This document shows, piece by piece, positions 44,373 through 52,673 of a stretch of DNA of 64,000 nt. Source of the DNA: Streptomyces sp. NBC_00376 (GTDB taxonomy: Bacteria; Actinomycetota; Actinomycetes; Streptomycetales; Streptomycetaceae). The position numbers were made by a program, and so were the translations under genes. The notes below the pieces were generated by a model. It made no database searches and had not been told where the DNA came from. It saw only the letters and a list, made by a program, of their open reading frames with translations. The stretch is from NCBI RefSeq assembly GCF_036077095.1, contig NZ_CP107960.1, positions 6,944,001 to 7,008,000 of the forward strand, written 5' to 3'. The first letter of the stretch is position 1, and each line of letters opens with the position of its first letter.

Positions 44373-45506
44373 TCAGACGCCGGAGGGGCTGGGTGCGGCC
44401 GGAGAGGGCTGGGTGTGGCCGGAGGGGCTGGATATGTCGGCCGCGTCTCGTTTGGCCACTTCCTCGCGGACCAGCGGGATGACGTGGCGGCCGAAGTCGA
44501 TCGCGTCGTCCAGGAGGTCGTAGCCGCGGGCCGAGAAGATGTCCACGCCCAGGTCGTAGTAGTCCAGCAGGGCCTGTGCCACCGTTTCGGGGGTTCCCAC
44601 CAGGGCCGTCGAGTTGCCGGCGCCGCCGGTCTCCGCCGCGGTCGGTGTCCACAGGGCGCGGTCGTGGCGGTCGTTCGCGGCGGCCACCGCAAGGAGGCGC
44701 CGGGAGCCCGTGTTCTCGGGGGCCTTCCGTGGTGTGCCCGACTTGTGGGACCTGATCCGGGCCAGGGTGCGGTGGGCCTTCTCCCAGGCCAGTTCCTCGG
44801 TGGGCGCGATGATCGGGCGGAAGGCGACCTGGATCCGTGGCACGTCCGTACGGCCCGCCGCCCTTGCGGCCTCCTTCACCGAGGCGATCTGCTCCGCGGT
44901 CTGGGCCAGCGGCTCGCCCCACAGGCAGTAGATGTCGGCCTCGGCGCCCCCGGCCGCGTACGCCGCCGCTGAGGAACCACCGAACGAGACCTGCGGATGC
45001 GGCTGCTGCACGGGGAAGGTGTCGCTCACGAAGTCGTTGAAGCGGTAGTGCGTGCCCTCGTGGTCGAAGGGCTCGTGCGAGGTCCAGGCCCGCTTGATGA
45101 TCCGGATGGCCTCGCGGGTGCGCGCGTACCGCTCGTCCTTGGTGAGGAAGTCGCCCTCGCGCTGCTGCTCGTGGTCATTGCCCCCGGTGATGAAGTGCAC
45201 GGCGAGGCGTCCGTCGCTGATCCGGTCCAGGGTCGCGAAGGTCTTGGCGGCGAACGTCGGGTACGAGACGTTGGGGCGGTGCGCCACCAGGATCCGGAGC
45301 TTCTCGGTGCGGGCCGCGACGTAGGCGGCGGCCGGGGACGGGTCGGGGGAGCCGGAACCGTAGGCGAACAGCACCCGGTCCCAGCCGTGGTCCTCGTGCG
45401 CGCGGGCCAGCTTGAGCGTGTACTCCTTGTCGAAGGACGCCCCGGAGCGGGCTGTCACCTCGGAACCTTCGTTCGTTGCTGCGATGCCGAGAAACTCGAC
45501 GGGCAT
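44373..45506 (-). CDS. FMNH2-dependent monooxygenase, alkanesulfonate-type (LLM)
   Basis: This 377-residue luciferase-like monooxygenase resembles SsuD: EFLGIAATNEGSE, HFITGGNDHEQQREGDFL and VQQPHPQVSFGGSSAAAY are typical of the sulfonate subgroup, whose members release sulfite from sulfonates with reduced FMN. The last 20 residues (SPSGHTQPSPAAPSPSGV region) are low-complexity and come from tandem repeats that run into the 3' end. GATGAGG precedes the ATG. Immediately upstream is a cysteine-ending leader peptide with a hairpin, so sulfur-responsive control is likely. Confidence 0.85.
   Translation of the reverse strand: MPVEFLGIAATNEGSEVTARSGASFDKEYTLKLARAHEDHGWDRVLFAYGSGSPDPSPAAAYVAARTEKLRILVAHRPNVSYPTFAAKTFATLDRISDGRLAVHFITGGNDHEQQREGDFLTKDERYARTREAIRIIKRAWTSHEPFDHEGTHYRFNDFVSDTFPVQQPHPQVSFGGSSAAAYAAGGAEADIYCLWGEPLAQTAEQIASVKEAARAAGRTDVPRIQVAFRPIIAPTEELAWEKAHRTLARIRSHKSGTPRKAPENTGSRRLLAVAAANDRHDRALWTPTAAETGGAGNSTALVGTPETVAQALLDYYDLGVDIFSARGYDLLDDAIDFGRHVIPLVREEVAKRDAADISSPSGHTQPSPAAPSPSGV
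44379..44436. repeat. Three imperfect 19-20-bp tandem repeats at the monooxygenase 3' end
   Basis: GCCGGAGGGGCTGGGTGCG (44379-44397), GCCGGAGAGGGCTGGGTGTG (44398-44417) and GCCGGAGGGGCTGGATATG (44418-44436) follow one another. They extend the dispersed repeat that begins in the gap and encode the protein's Ser/Pro tail. Confidence 0.7.
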
Positions 45507-45557
45507 GGCGAAGCCTCATCTCGTGCTGCGGAGAAATGGAGAACCGGTCGTGGGAAG

Positions 45558-45580
45558 CGCTGACGTGGGAACGGTCAGCG
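45558..45580 (-). promoter_or_regulatory. Hairpin on the leader-peptide stop codon
   Basis: On the minus strand CGCTGAC pairs exactly with GTCAGCG across nine bases, and the first arm contains the leader's Arg-stop codons (CGC TGA). A ribosome stalled at the two cysteine codons would leave this hairpin free; one that reaches the stop would melt it. Confidence 0.6.
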
Positions 45581-45652
45581 GCAACACGAGGCGGACCACA
45601 CTCGACCGAAGTCGATGTGGTCACGGGTGACCAGCCGCAGCTGAGGGCGCAT
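45575..45652 (-). CDS. Cysteine-sensing type leader peptide (25 residues)
   Basis: A 26-codon frame reads MRPQLRLVTRDHIDFGRVW and then Ser-Ala-Ser-Cys-Cys-Arg-stop. This is the form of the short actinobacterial leader peptides (xLVTRxHIDxxRVxSAxC) found before sulfur-metabolism genes, where tandem cysteine codons let the ribosome sense cysteine supply. On the minus strand TTGACC (45683-45688) is a good -35 box, 17 bases before TTCCAC (45660-45665), which would start transcription at or next to the ATG, so it is probably leaderless. The monooxygenase gene starts 68 bases beyond its stop. Its promoter overlaps the end of the amidase gene. Confidence 0.8.
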   Translation of the reverse strand: MRPQLRLVTRDHIDFGRVWSASCCR

Positions 45653-45684
45653 CCGTCCAGTGGAACAGGTGTGTTGGTGAGCGG

Positions 45685-46980
45685 TCAACCGGTTCCTGGG
45701 AGTAAGGGGCGGACGGGTCCGGCGAGTTCGGCGATGCGGGCCAGTCGCTCGTCGGTGTGTGCCGGGCCGATCAGCATCACGCCGTACGGCAGCCCGTCCA
45801 CTTCACCGGCGGGGGCCGCCACCGCGCACTGGTCGAACAGGTTGGTGGAGCCGGTGAACCGGGCGAGGCGGGTGTTGACGGCCCGCGGGTCCGCCATGGC
45901 CTCGGCGAGCGTGGGGTGTTCCGGCGCGGTGGGCAGCAGGAGGGCGTCCGCGTCGCCGAGTGCGGCCGTCGCGGTGGCACGGAGGCCGGCCAGCCGGGCC
46001 CGGTCGGCGAAGAGCCGGTGCGCCGGGATGTCGCGGGCCGCGGTGATGATCCCCGCCACCGTGGGGTCGAGGCCTGGGGCGTCGGGCGCGCCGTCGATGA
46101 ACGCGCCGACCGCGGCATAGCGCTCGGCGACGAACGCGGAGTCGTACAGCATCGCGGCCGCCTCGGTGAACGGCGCCGGATCGACCGGCCGGAGCACCGC
46201 GCCCGCCGCACGGAGCCGGGCGGCCGTGGACTCGTACGCCGCCGCCCAGTTCGGGGCGGCTTCCAGCTGACCGGTGGGCGGGACCGCGATCCGCCAGGGG
46301 CCCGGGACGCGGGAGCGGTCGGGGTGCGGGGCGGGGGTGGCCATCAGGGCCATCGCCCGTTCGGCCTCGGGGAGCGTACGGGCGAAGACGGTGACGCAGT
46401 CCAGGCTCGCGCAGGCGGGGACCACGCCGTCGGTCGGTACGAGACCGCGGGTCGGCTTCAGCCCGAAGACGCCGTTGAACGCGGCGGGGACACGGCCGGA
46501 GCCCGCGGTGTCGGTGCCCAGGGCGAGATCCACGATGCCCAGGGCCACGGCGACCGCCGAACCGGAGCTGGAGCCGCCGCCGATCCGGTCGGGATCGTAC
46601 GCGCAGGCCACCGCGCCGTACGGGGAACAGGTGCCGGTCAGGCCGGTGGCGAACTGGTCCATGTTGGTCGTGCCGATCACCAGGACACCGGCGGCGCGCA
46701 GCCGGGCCACCGCCGGGGCGTCGGCGCCCGGTTCGTACGCGTACGAGGGGCAGCCCGCGGTGGTGGGTAGGCCGGCCACGTCGATGTTTCCCTTGACGGC
46801 CAGCAGGCGGCCCGCCAGGGGGAGCCGCTCGCCCGAGGCCAGGCGGGCGTCGAGCCGTGCGGCCTCCGCCTCCACGTCGTGCCGGGGGCGCAGATCGATC
46901 CAGAGCTCGGGGCGCTCCACCGCGTCGATACGGGCATGGGCGTCCCGGACGCGGTTGAGGACGGTGGAGGTTGTCGCCAT
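45685..46980 (-). CDS. Amidase-signature hydrolase, allophanate hydrolase-like, without C-terminal domain
   Basis: This 431-residue amidase-signature enzyme has the Ser-Ser-Lys triad: K63 in LLAVKGNIDVAG, the cis-serine within GGGSSSGS (137-139) and the nucleophile S161 in GTDTAGSGR. The N-terminal region and NVFDQ-like motifs match allophanate hydrolase (AtzF), but full-length AtzF has a further C-terminal domain of roughly 150 residues that is absent here. It starts 27 bases after the PucR-type gene in the same direction. Cleavage of allophanate, a carbamoyl amide or a related ureide is inferred. Confidence 0.82.
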   Translation of the reverse strand: MATTSTVLNRVRDAHARIDAVERPELWIDLRPRHDVEAEAARLDARLASGERLPLAGRLLAVKGNIDVAGLPTTAGCPSYAYEPGADAPAVARLRAAGVLVIGTTNMDQFATGLTGTCSPYGAVACAYDPDRIGGGSSSGSAVAVALGIVDLALGTDTAGSGRVPAAFNGVFGLKPTRGLVPTDGVVPACASLDCVTVFARTLPEAERAMALMATPAPHPDRSRVPGPWRIAVPPTGQLEAAPNWAAAYESTAARLRAAGAVLRPVDPAPFTEAAAMLYDSAFVAERYAAVGAFIDGAPDAPGLDPTVAGIITAARDIPAHRLFADRARLAGLRATATAALGDADALLLPTAPEHPTLAEAMADPRAVNTRLARFTGSTNLFDQCAVAAPAGEVDGLPYGVMLIGPAHTDERLARIAELAGPVRPLLPGTG

Positions 46981-47007
46981 GGTCGGTCCTCGGATTCTTG
47001 TCCTGCC

Positions 47008-48582
47008 TCAGTGCGTCGTCGAGGCGTCGGGCGTGCCGCTGCCGGTGGTCGTGAACGACTCGGTCGGGTGAGCGGACAGGCCCGCGCGGCAGGCCAGTTG
47101 GAGCGCGAGGCGGACGTCCGGCTCGTTCAGGTCGGCGCCCGTCAGCTGGACGACCTTGCGGATGCGGGCGCCCACCGCGTTCCGGTGCAGATGGAGCGCG
47201 TCCGCGGCGCGGGCGGGCGAGTTGTTGTGGTCCAGGTACCCCTGGAGCGTGCGCAGCAGCGGCTCGGCGCGTTCCGGGCCCAGCGCCAGTACCGGGGCGA
47301 GGAGTTCGCTGACCGCCTCGCGCGCCGTGTCGGAGGCGTACCACTCCAGCAGCATCCGGTCCAGACCCACCGCGTCGTGCGCCGCCACCGCGGGTCCCAC
47401 ATCGCGCGGCACCGCGGCACGGGCCTCCCGGGCGGAGGTACGGATGCCCAGCGGGCCCCGGTGCGGCGAGCCCACGCCGCACCGCAGACCGGCCTCCGGG
47501 CGCAGTCCGGCCAGCCGGTCCACCACCCGGCGGGCGCGGGCCAGAGTGGCGCGCCGCCCGTTCGTCCCCGGGTCCGCGGGCCAGGTGCTGAGCAGGACGA
47601 GGGCGTCGTCGACCAGCGCGGCGTTCCACTGGACGGAGTCGGCGGACTGCGGGGACGAGGCAGAGGGGGCGGACGGCGCGGTGGTGGTGCCGGGGGCGGC
47701 CGCCGGCCCGTCCCAGGTCCGCAGCAGGGTCAGTGCCTGGGACATGACCGCGTCCAGGGCCTTCGGCCGGTTCGAGGCGTCCAGACCGCCCGCCTCGACC
47801 CGCAGCGCGATGTGCCAGCCGTCCACCGGCAGCGCGAGCGCCCGGCCCCGGGCGGCCAGCCGGGCGGCCTGGTCCTGCGGGGCCACCAGCAGTTCGGCGA
47901 GCAGCCGGCCCCGGGAGCGCACCGGAACGTCGCCGTGCCCGCCGCCCGCCGCGGCGAGTGCCGCCAGCGCGAGGACCGAGCGCACCGCCGTACCCGCGTG
48001 ACCGGGGCGGGCCGGGGCCGCCAGCCGGATCTCGCCGTCCGGGCCCGCGGCAGCCGCGCCCTCCTCGCCCGGACCCGCGGCGCGCAGCTCCACGGGCACG
48101 CCCAGGGCGCGTCCGGCCGCCACGGCCACCCGGCCGGGGTCGCCCGCGACCGCCGTCACCTCCCGCGCCGCGGCCTCGACCCGGGCCAGCGCGTCCGCCG
48201 CGGACCCGGCCACCGCCCGCTCCACGGCCACCACGAGAGCCGCGAGGTCCCCCTCGGCGTACAGCACCGCGACCCGGCCCCGCTCGGCGAGCGCCCGTGC
48301 CGTGGCCGTCACCTCGGCGGGCAGCCCGTGCGGGGCCTCGGTCACGCCCGTCAGGACCAGCGCGGCGGCTCCCGCCGCGGCCGCGTCCCGCACCGCCACG
48401 TCCAGCAGATGCCCCGGCACCGGGGCCAGCAGCACGGCGACCGTCCCGGCGGGGATGGCGGCGAGCCGGTCCGGGCGCGGCTCCAGCCGCACCCCGGTGA
48501 CCTCCACCGCGTCGAGCGGGCCCACCAGCGGGCGGACCGCTTCGAGTCCGGGGGAGGAGAGGAGTTCCAGGATGTTCGCCAT
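47008..48582 (-). CDS. PucR-family transcriptional regulator
   Basis: This 524-residue regulator has an N-terminal PucR domain (MANILELLSSPGLEAVRPLVG), a central GGDEF-like region and a C-terminal PucR helix-turn-helix (LQGYLDHNNSPARAADAL, then LHRNAVGARIRKV). The family controls purine and ureide breakdown and similar catabolic genes, which suits the neighbours. It is divergent from the first DUF917 gene across 100 bases. GGAGGG abuts the ATG with no spacing, which is unusual; CACACT six bases upstream suggests a leaderless start instead. Confidence 0.88.
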   Translation of the reverse strand: MANILELLSSPGLEAVRPLVGPLDAVEVTGVRLEPRPDRLAAIPAGTVAVLLAPVPGHLLDVAVRDAAAAGAAALVLTGVTEAPHGLPAEVTATARALAERGRVAVLYAEGDLAALVVAVERAVAGSAADALARVEAAAREVTAVAGDPGRVAVAAGRALGVPVELRAAGPGEEGAAAAGPDGEIRLAAPARPGHAGTAVRSVLALAALAAAGGGHGDVPVRSRGRLLAELLVAPQDQAARLAARGRALALPVDGWHIALRVEAGGLDASNRPKALDAVMSQALTLLRTWDGPAAAPGTTTAPSAPSASSPQSADSVQWNAALVDDALVLLSTWPADPGTNGRRATLARARRVVDRLAGLRPEAGLRCGVGSPHRGPLGIRTSAREARAAVPRDVGPAVAAHDAVGLDRMLLEWYASDTAREAVSELLAPVLALGPERAEPLLRTLQGYLDHNNSPARAADALHLHRNAVGARIRKVVQLTGADLNEPDVRLALQLACRAGLSAHPTESFTTTGSGTPDASTTH

Positions 48583-48669
48583 CCCTCCAGTGTGCTGCCG
48601 ATGTGCCACCAGCACACCCGGCCGCCGAATCACGGGCTCATGGCCCACGGGGGGCGCGATCCGTCTCCG

Positions 48670-48685
48670 TACGCTGGGATTCATG
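48670..48685 (+). promoter_or_regulatory. Leaderless-type promoter of DUF917 copy 1
   Basis: TACGCT (48670-48675), seven bases, ATG. It lies in the divergent region shared with the PucR-type regulator, the likely controller. Confidence 0.5.
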
Positions 48686-49729
48686 CACGTGGACGCCGGA
48701 GCACTCGCCGACTTCGCGCGGGGCTGTGCCGTCCTGGGATCAGGGGGCGGCGGACCCGCCGATGTGACCCTTCCCGTCGCCGGACAGGCGATCGAGGAGA
48801 GCGGTCCGGTGCCCGTCGTCGACCCGGCGGTGCTCCCCGCCGACGCGCTCGTCATGCCGGTGGGGCTGGTCGGATCGCCCGCCGTCGCCGCCGAACGGAT
48901 CGGCGGCCGGGCCGAGCCCGCACGGCTGCGGGACCGCTTCGAGGCGCTGCACGGCGCACCGGTCGCCGCGGTGATGAGCAGCGAGATCGGCGGCCTCAAC
49001 GGCTGTGTCGCCGTCGCCTGGGCGGCCCGGCTGGGGCTGCCGCTGCTCGACGCCGACTCCATGGGCCGGGCCTTTCCCCGGATGGACCAGAACGTCCTGG
49101 AGCTGGCCGGGCTGCGTCCGGGACCGGCCGTCCTCGCCGACGAGCACGGTCACACCGTCGTGGTCGACGACGTGGACGGCGCGCACCTCGAACAGTTCGC
49201 CCGCGCCGCCGTCGTCGCCTTCGGCGGGCGCGCCGCGTCCACCGACTACCCGCTCACCGCCGGGCAGGCGGCCCGGCACGCCGTCCTCGGATCGGTCACC
49301 CGCGCCCTGGCTCTGGGCCGCGGCGAAGGACCGGCCCCACTGCTGACCGGCAAGGTCTCCTCCGTCCGGAGGTACGCCACCGAGGGCGCCGACAGCGACG
49401 ACGCCACGGGTGTCCTGCTGGAGGGCGGCGGCCCCGACGCGGGCCGGCTGGTGCTCGTCGAGGCCCGCAGCGAATTCGTCGCGGCCCTGGAGGACGGCGC
49501 CCCGCTCGCCGTCGTACCGGACGTCATCGCCCTGGTCGACGTGGCGACCGGCTGGGCCGTCCCGGTCGAGGAGGTCCGCTACGGACTGCGCGTCCACCTC
49601 GTCACGCTCCCCTCGGACCCCGCCTGGTACACCCCCGAGGGCCTGCGGCTCGCCGGGCCCGCCGCATTCGGTCTGGCCGGCCTCGCCGGCACCGCCGACG
49701 GGTTCCGGGCTCCGGGAGGCACCTCGTGA
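48683..49729 (+). CDS. DUF917-family protein, copy 1
   Basis: This 348-residue protein is a DUF917 member. Conserved stretches are AVLGSGGGGPADV near the start, SSEIGGLNGCVAVAWAARLG, LLDADSMGRAFPRM and LLTGKVSSVRR. I recall the family being linked to (thio)hydantoin conversion, including a desulfurase in ergothioneine breakdown, but a precise reaction cannot be assigned. It overlaps the next gene by four bases (GTGA), so the two products probably form a complex. TACGCT lies seven bases before the ATG with no ribosome site. Confidence 0.85.
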   Translation: MHVDAGALADFARGCAVLGSGGGGPADVTLPVAGQAIEESGPVPVVDPAVLPADALVMPVGLVGSPAVAAERIGGRAEPARLRDRFEALHGAPVAAVMSSEIGGLNGCVAVAWAARLGLPLLDADSMGRAFPRMDQNVLELAGLRPGPAVLADEHGHTVVVDDVDGAHLEQFARAAVVAFGGRAASTDYPLTAGQAARHAVLGSVTRALALGRGEGPAPLLTGKVSSVRRYATEGADSDDATGVLLEGGGPDAGRLVLVEARSEFVAALEDGAPLAVVPDVIALVDVATGWAVPVEEVRYGLRVHLVTLPSDPAWYTPEGLRLAGPAAFGLAGLAGTADGFRAPGGTS

Positions 49730-51066
49730 TCCTCGGAGTGGATGTCGGGCCCACCAACACCGATGCCGTGCTCCTCGACGGCGACCGGGCGGTGCGGGCC
49801 GTCAAGGTGCCCTCGCTGGCCGGGGACGCCGTCGGATCGCTCGCCGCCGCCGTCCGCGCGCTCCCCGCCGAGCTGCGCGGCCGGGCCACCCAGCTCGCCG
49901 TGGGCCTGCGGGTCGCCGCCCGCGCGGTCAGGGAGCGGCACGGGCTCGCCCGGGTCGGAGTGCTGCGGGTCGGCGGCGCGGCCGCCGACGCCGTGCGGCC
50001 GCTGTTCGGCTGGCCCGAGGCCCTGCGCGACGCCGTGTGCGCCGGCACCGCGAACGTGCGGGGCGGCGGTGGTCTGGCGCCCCGTGGCACCACGCCGCTC
50101 GACCGGGACGCGGTCGCCCGGTTCGGTGCCTCGCTGGCCGGACGCGCCGAGGCGTTCGCCGTCACCGCCGTGTTCTCGCCCGTCGACGGGGGCCAGGAGC
50201 GGGAGGCCGCCGAGATCCTGCGCGCCGAGACGGGCCCCGACACGACCGTCCTGCTCTCCAGCGACGTCGGCACCCTCGACCTGCTGGCCCGCGAGAACGC
50301 CACGGTCCTCGACGCGGCCCTGTCCGTGCTCGTGGCCAAGGTCGCCGACGAACTGACCGCCACCCTGCCCCGGCTCGGTCTCGCGCCCGGCGCCGCCGTC
50401 CTCGTCACCCGCAGCGACGGCACGCTGATGAGCCTGGAGTACCTGCGCCGCCAGCCCGGACTCAGCCTGGGCAGCGGACCCGCCTGCACCATCCGCGGCG
50501 CCGGACTCCTGGCCGGGCTCCAGGACGCCGTGGTCGCCGACATCGGTGAACGCCGCGCCCGGGTCGGTGCGCTGACCGGCGGCTACCCCCAGGAGGCCGG
50601 CCCCGGGGAACGCATCGGCGGTGTCCCGGTCAGCGTGCGCTTCCCCGACCTGATCACCGTGCGGGCCGACGCCCACCGCGAACTCGCCGAGGCCGCCGAC
50701 CGGATGCGCCCCGCCGCCGGACTCCTCCCGCTGATCCTGGTCGGCGGCGGTGCGGGCGACGTACCCGCCGAAGTGCTGGCCGGGTTCGACGTCGTACGGC
50801 CCGGACACGGCGGAGTCGCCGGGGCGTTCGGCGCGGCGGCCAGCCCGGTCGGCGGCCAGTACGACCGGATCGTCCGCCGGGGACCCGGCCGACGGCTCGA
50901 CGCCGTACGGGACGAGGTACGCGACCTGGCCCGGGCCGGCGCCGTACGGGCCGGGGCCGATCCCAGGCGCGTACGCACCCACGCGGAACCGGACCTTCCG
51001 GTGCCGTACCTGCCCGGGGCGGTGCTCCTGCGGGCCCGTGCCGTAGGACCGCCCCTCCCGCTCTGA
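49726..51066 (+). CDS. Hydantoinase A/oxoprolinase-family protein, degenerate copy
   Basis: This 446-residue protein is a paralogue of the 531-residue hydantoinase A encoded 1.6 kb downstream, aligning along its length (LARENATVLDAAL against LARENATIINAAL). Compared with that copy, the phosphate-1 loop has Pro for Gly (DVGPTNTD), the first-domain GTTHFLNAL region is replaced by LAVGLRVAARAV, phosphate-2 DVGGTTADVG has become DIGERRARVG (from D272), and the GIGGGS motif is absent. ATP binding is therefore doubtful, and it may be a structural or regulatory partner of DUF917 copy 1. Confidence 0.85.
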   Translation: MILGVDVGPTNTDAVLLDGDRAVRAVKVPSLAGDAVGSLAAAVRALPAELRGRATQLAVGLRVAARAVRERHGLARVGVLRVGGAAADAVRPLFGWPEALRDAVCAGTANVRGGGGLAPRGTTPLDRDAVARFGASLAGRAEAFAVTAVFSPVDGGQEREAAEILRAETGPDTTVLLSSDVGTLDLLARENATVLDAALSVLVAKVADELTATLPRLGLAPGAAVLVTRSDGTLMSLEYLRRQPGLSLGSGPACTIRGAGLLAGLQDAVVADIGERRARVGALTGGYPQEAGPGERIGGVPVSVRFPDLITVRADAHRELAEAADRMRPAAGLLPLILVGGGAGDVPAEVLAGFDVVRPGHGGVAGAFGAAASPVGGQYDRIVRRGPGRRLDAVRDEVRDLARAGAVRAGADPRRVRTHAEPDLPVPYLPGAVLLRARAVGPPLPL

Positions 51067-51129
51067 ACCCCCGCTCCCCGCCCCACCGCAGCAGGCCGGT
51101 GCCGTGCTGCTGCGCCCTCCTGCCCGCCC

Positions 51130-51169
51130 GCTCACCCGCTCACCCGCTCACCCGCTCACCCGCTCACCC
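51130..51169 (+). repeat. Five tandem copies of GCTCACCC before the NCS1 permease
   Basis: Five exact 8-bp units end just before the GAGGA ribosome site of the permease gene, 14 bases from its ATG. Slippage here would change leader length and possibly structure, not the reading frame. Confidence 0.85.
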
Positions 51170-51183
51170 GAGGATCCGTCCCC

Positions 51184-52623
51184 ATGACCCAGCAGCTCGA
51201 TGTGCACCAAGAGCCATCCACGCAGACACAAGCGCAGACATCGGCGCAGACGCAGCAGGACGAGGACTACCCGCTGGAGCGGGTGCCGCGCGCGGCCCGC
51301 TACTCCTGGTTCAACGTCGCCGTGCAGCGCTTCGGCCAGCTCTCCGACCTGACGCAGTTCCTGCTCGGTGCCGCGCTCGGCGCCGGACTCTCCTTCTGGG
51401 GCGCCTTCTGGGCGTTCACGCTCGGCTCGGTGATCCTGGAGATCGTCTGCATATTCGTCGGCATCGCCGGCATGCGGGAGGGCCTGTCCACCTCGATGCT
51501 GGTCCGCTGGACCGGTTTCGGCCGTTACGGCTCCACCCTCATCGGACTCGTCATAGCGGTCAGCCTGTTCGGCTGGTTCGGTGTGCAGACGGCGGTGTTC
51601 GCGGCCGGGCTGCACTCCATCGTGCCCACGCTGCCGGTCTGGGCCTGGTGCCTGATCTGCGGGCTCGGCGTCACCGCGCTCGTCCTGCGCGGCTTCCGCG
51701 CCATGGGCTGGACGGCCTTCGTCACCGTTCCCGCCTTCCTCGGCCTCGCGGGCTGGGCGATGATGGTCGAGTTCTCCCGGCACAACGTCGGCGACCTGGT
51801 GGCCTCGGCGCCGTTCGGCGCCCACATGTCCATCGCCACCGGCGCGACCATCGTCGCCGGCTCGTACATCGTCGGCGCGGTCACCACCCCCGACATGACC
51901 CGCTTCAACCGCAACACCGGCGACGTCGTCAAGCAGACGGTCGTGGGCATCAGCCTCGGCGAGTACGTGCTGGGCCTCGGCGGGGTGCTGCTCGCCTACG
52001 CGGTGAAGTCCTCCGACCTGATCGCGATCATCACGTCCTCCTCCGGCGTCATCGGCGTCATCGTCCTGGTCTCCGCCACCGTGAAGATCAACAACTGGAA
52101 CCTGTACTCCTCCTCGCTCGGCCTGATCGGCGCGGTCGAGGCGCTCTTCAAGGTCCGGCTCAACCGGGTCGGCACGACCGTCACGATCGGTGTCCTCGGC
52201 AGCCTCGCCGCGGCCGCCGGAATCCTGGACCGGTTCACCGACTTCCTCACGGTGCTCGGTGTCCTCACTCCGCCGGTCGCCGGAATCATGGTCGCCGAGT
52301 ACTTCGTGGTGAAGAAGTGGCGCCCGCAGCTGGACGCCTCGCGCGCCGCCGGCCGGCTGCCCGAGACCGAACCCAGCTGGGTGCCCGCGACCATCGCCCT
52401 GTGGGCCGCCGCCTCCCTGTTCGGCTGGCTCGGCGACCACTACCAGTGGTGGGGCATCCCGGCGCTCAACTCCCTGCTGCTGGCCGGGCTCGGCTATGTC
52501 GTCCTCGGCAAGCTCGGCCTGGTGCGCGGCGCCCGCGACCTGCCGTTCGAACAGCCCGCACGTCCCGCGGCGGCGATCGAGGCTGAATCGGGCACGGCCT
52601 GGTCGTCGAAGGCCATCGCCTGA
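51184..52623 (+). CDS. NCS1-family permease (cytosine/hydantoin-type)
   Basis: This 479-residue membrane protein has about twelve spans and belongs to the nucleobase-cation symporter-1 family (RYSWFNVAVQRFGQLSDLTQF (split by a charged pair) at the first span, GAVTTPDMTRFNRNTGDVVKQ in the middle). The N-terminal 30 residues are Gln/Thr-rich. Members carry cytosine, purines, allantoin or hydantoins with a cation, so a ring-shaped ureide is the likely cargo. It lies between the two hydantoinase modules, 50 bases before the second. Confidence 0.88.
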   Translation: MTQQLDVHQEPSTQTQAQTSAQTQQDEDYPLERVPRAARYSWFNVAVQRFGQLSDLTQFLLGAALGAGLSFWGAFWAFTLGSVILEIVCIFVGIAGMREGLSTSMLVRWTGFGRYGSTLIGLVIAVSLFGWFGVQTAVFAAGLHSIVPTLPVWAWCLICGLGVTALVLRGFRAMGWTAFVTVPAFLGLAGWAMMVEFSRHNVGDLVASAPFGAHMSIATGATIVAGSYIVGAVTTPDMTRFNRNTGDVVKQTVVGISLGEYVLGLGGVLLAYAVKSSDLIAIITSSSGVIGVIVLVSATVKINNWNLYSSSLGLIGAVEALFKVRLNRVGTTVTIGVLGSLAAAAGILDRFTDFLTVLGVLTPPVAGIMVAEYFVVKKWRPQLDASRAAGRLPETEPSWVPATIALWAAASLFGWLGDHYQWWGIPALNSLLLAGLGYVVLGKLGLVRGARDLPFEQPARPAAAIEAESGTAWSSKAIA

Positions 52624-52673
52624 CCCGTACGCCCGCCCCGACACACCCACCCCCTACGAAAGACGGACACACC

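Noticed and set aside
51118..51183. Short direct repeats considered as a CRISPR array
   Set aside because: The 8-bp units are contiguous without spacers, so this is a microsatellite. No other spaced repeat array was seen in the window.
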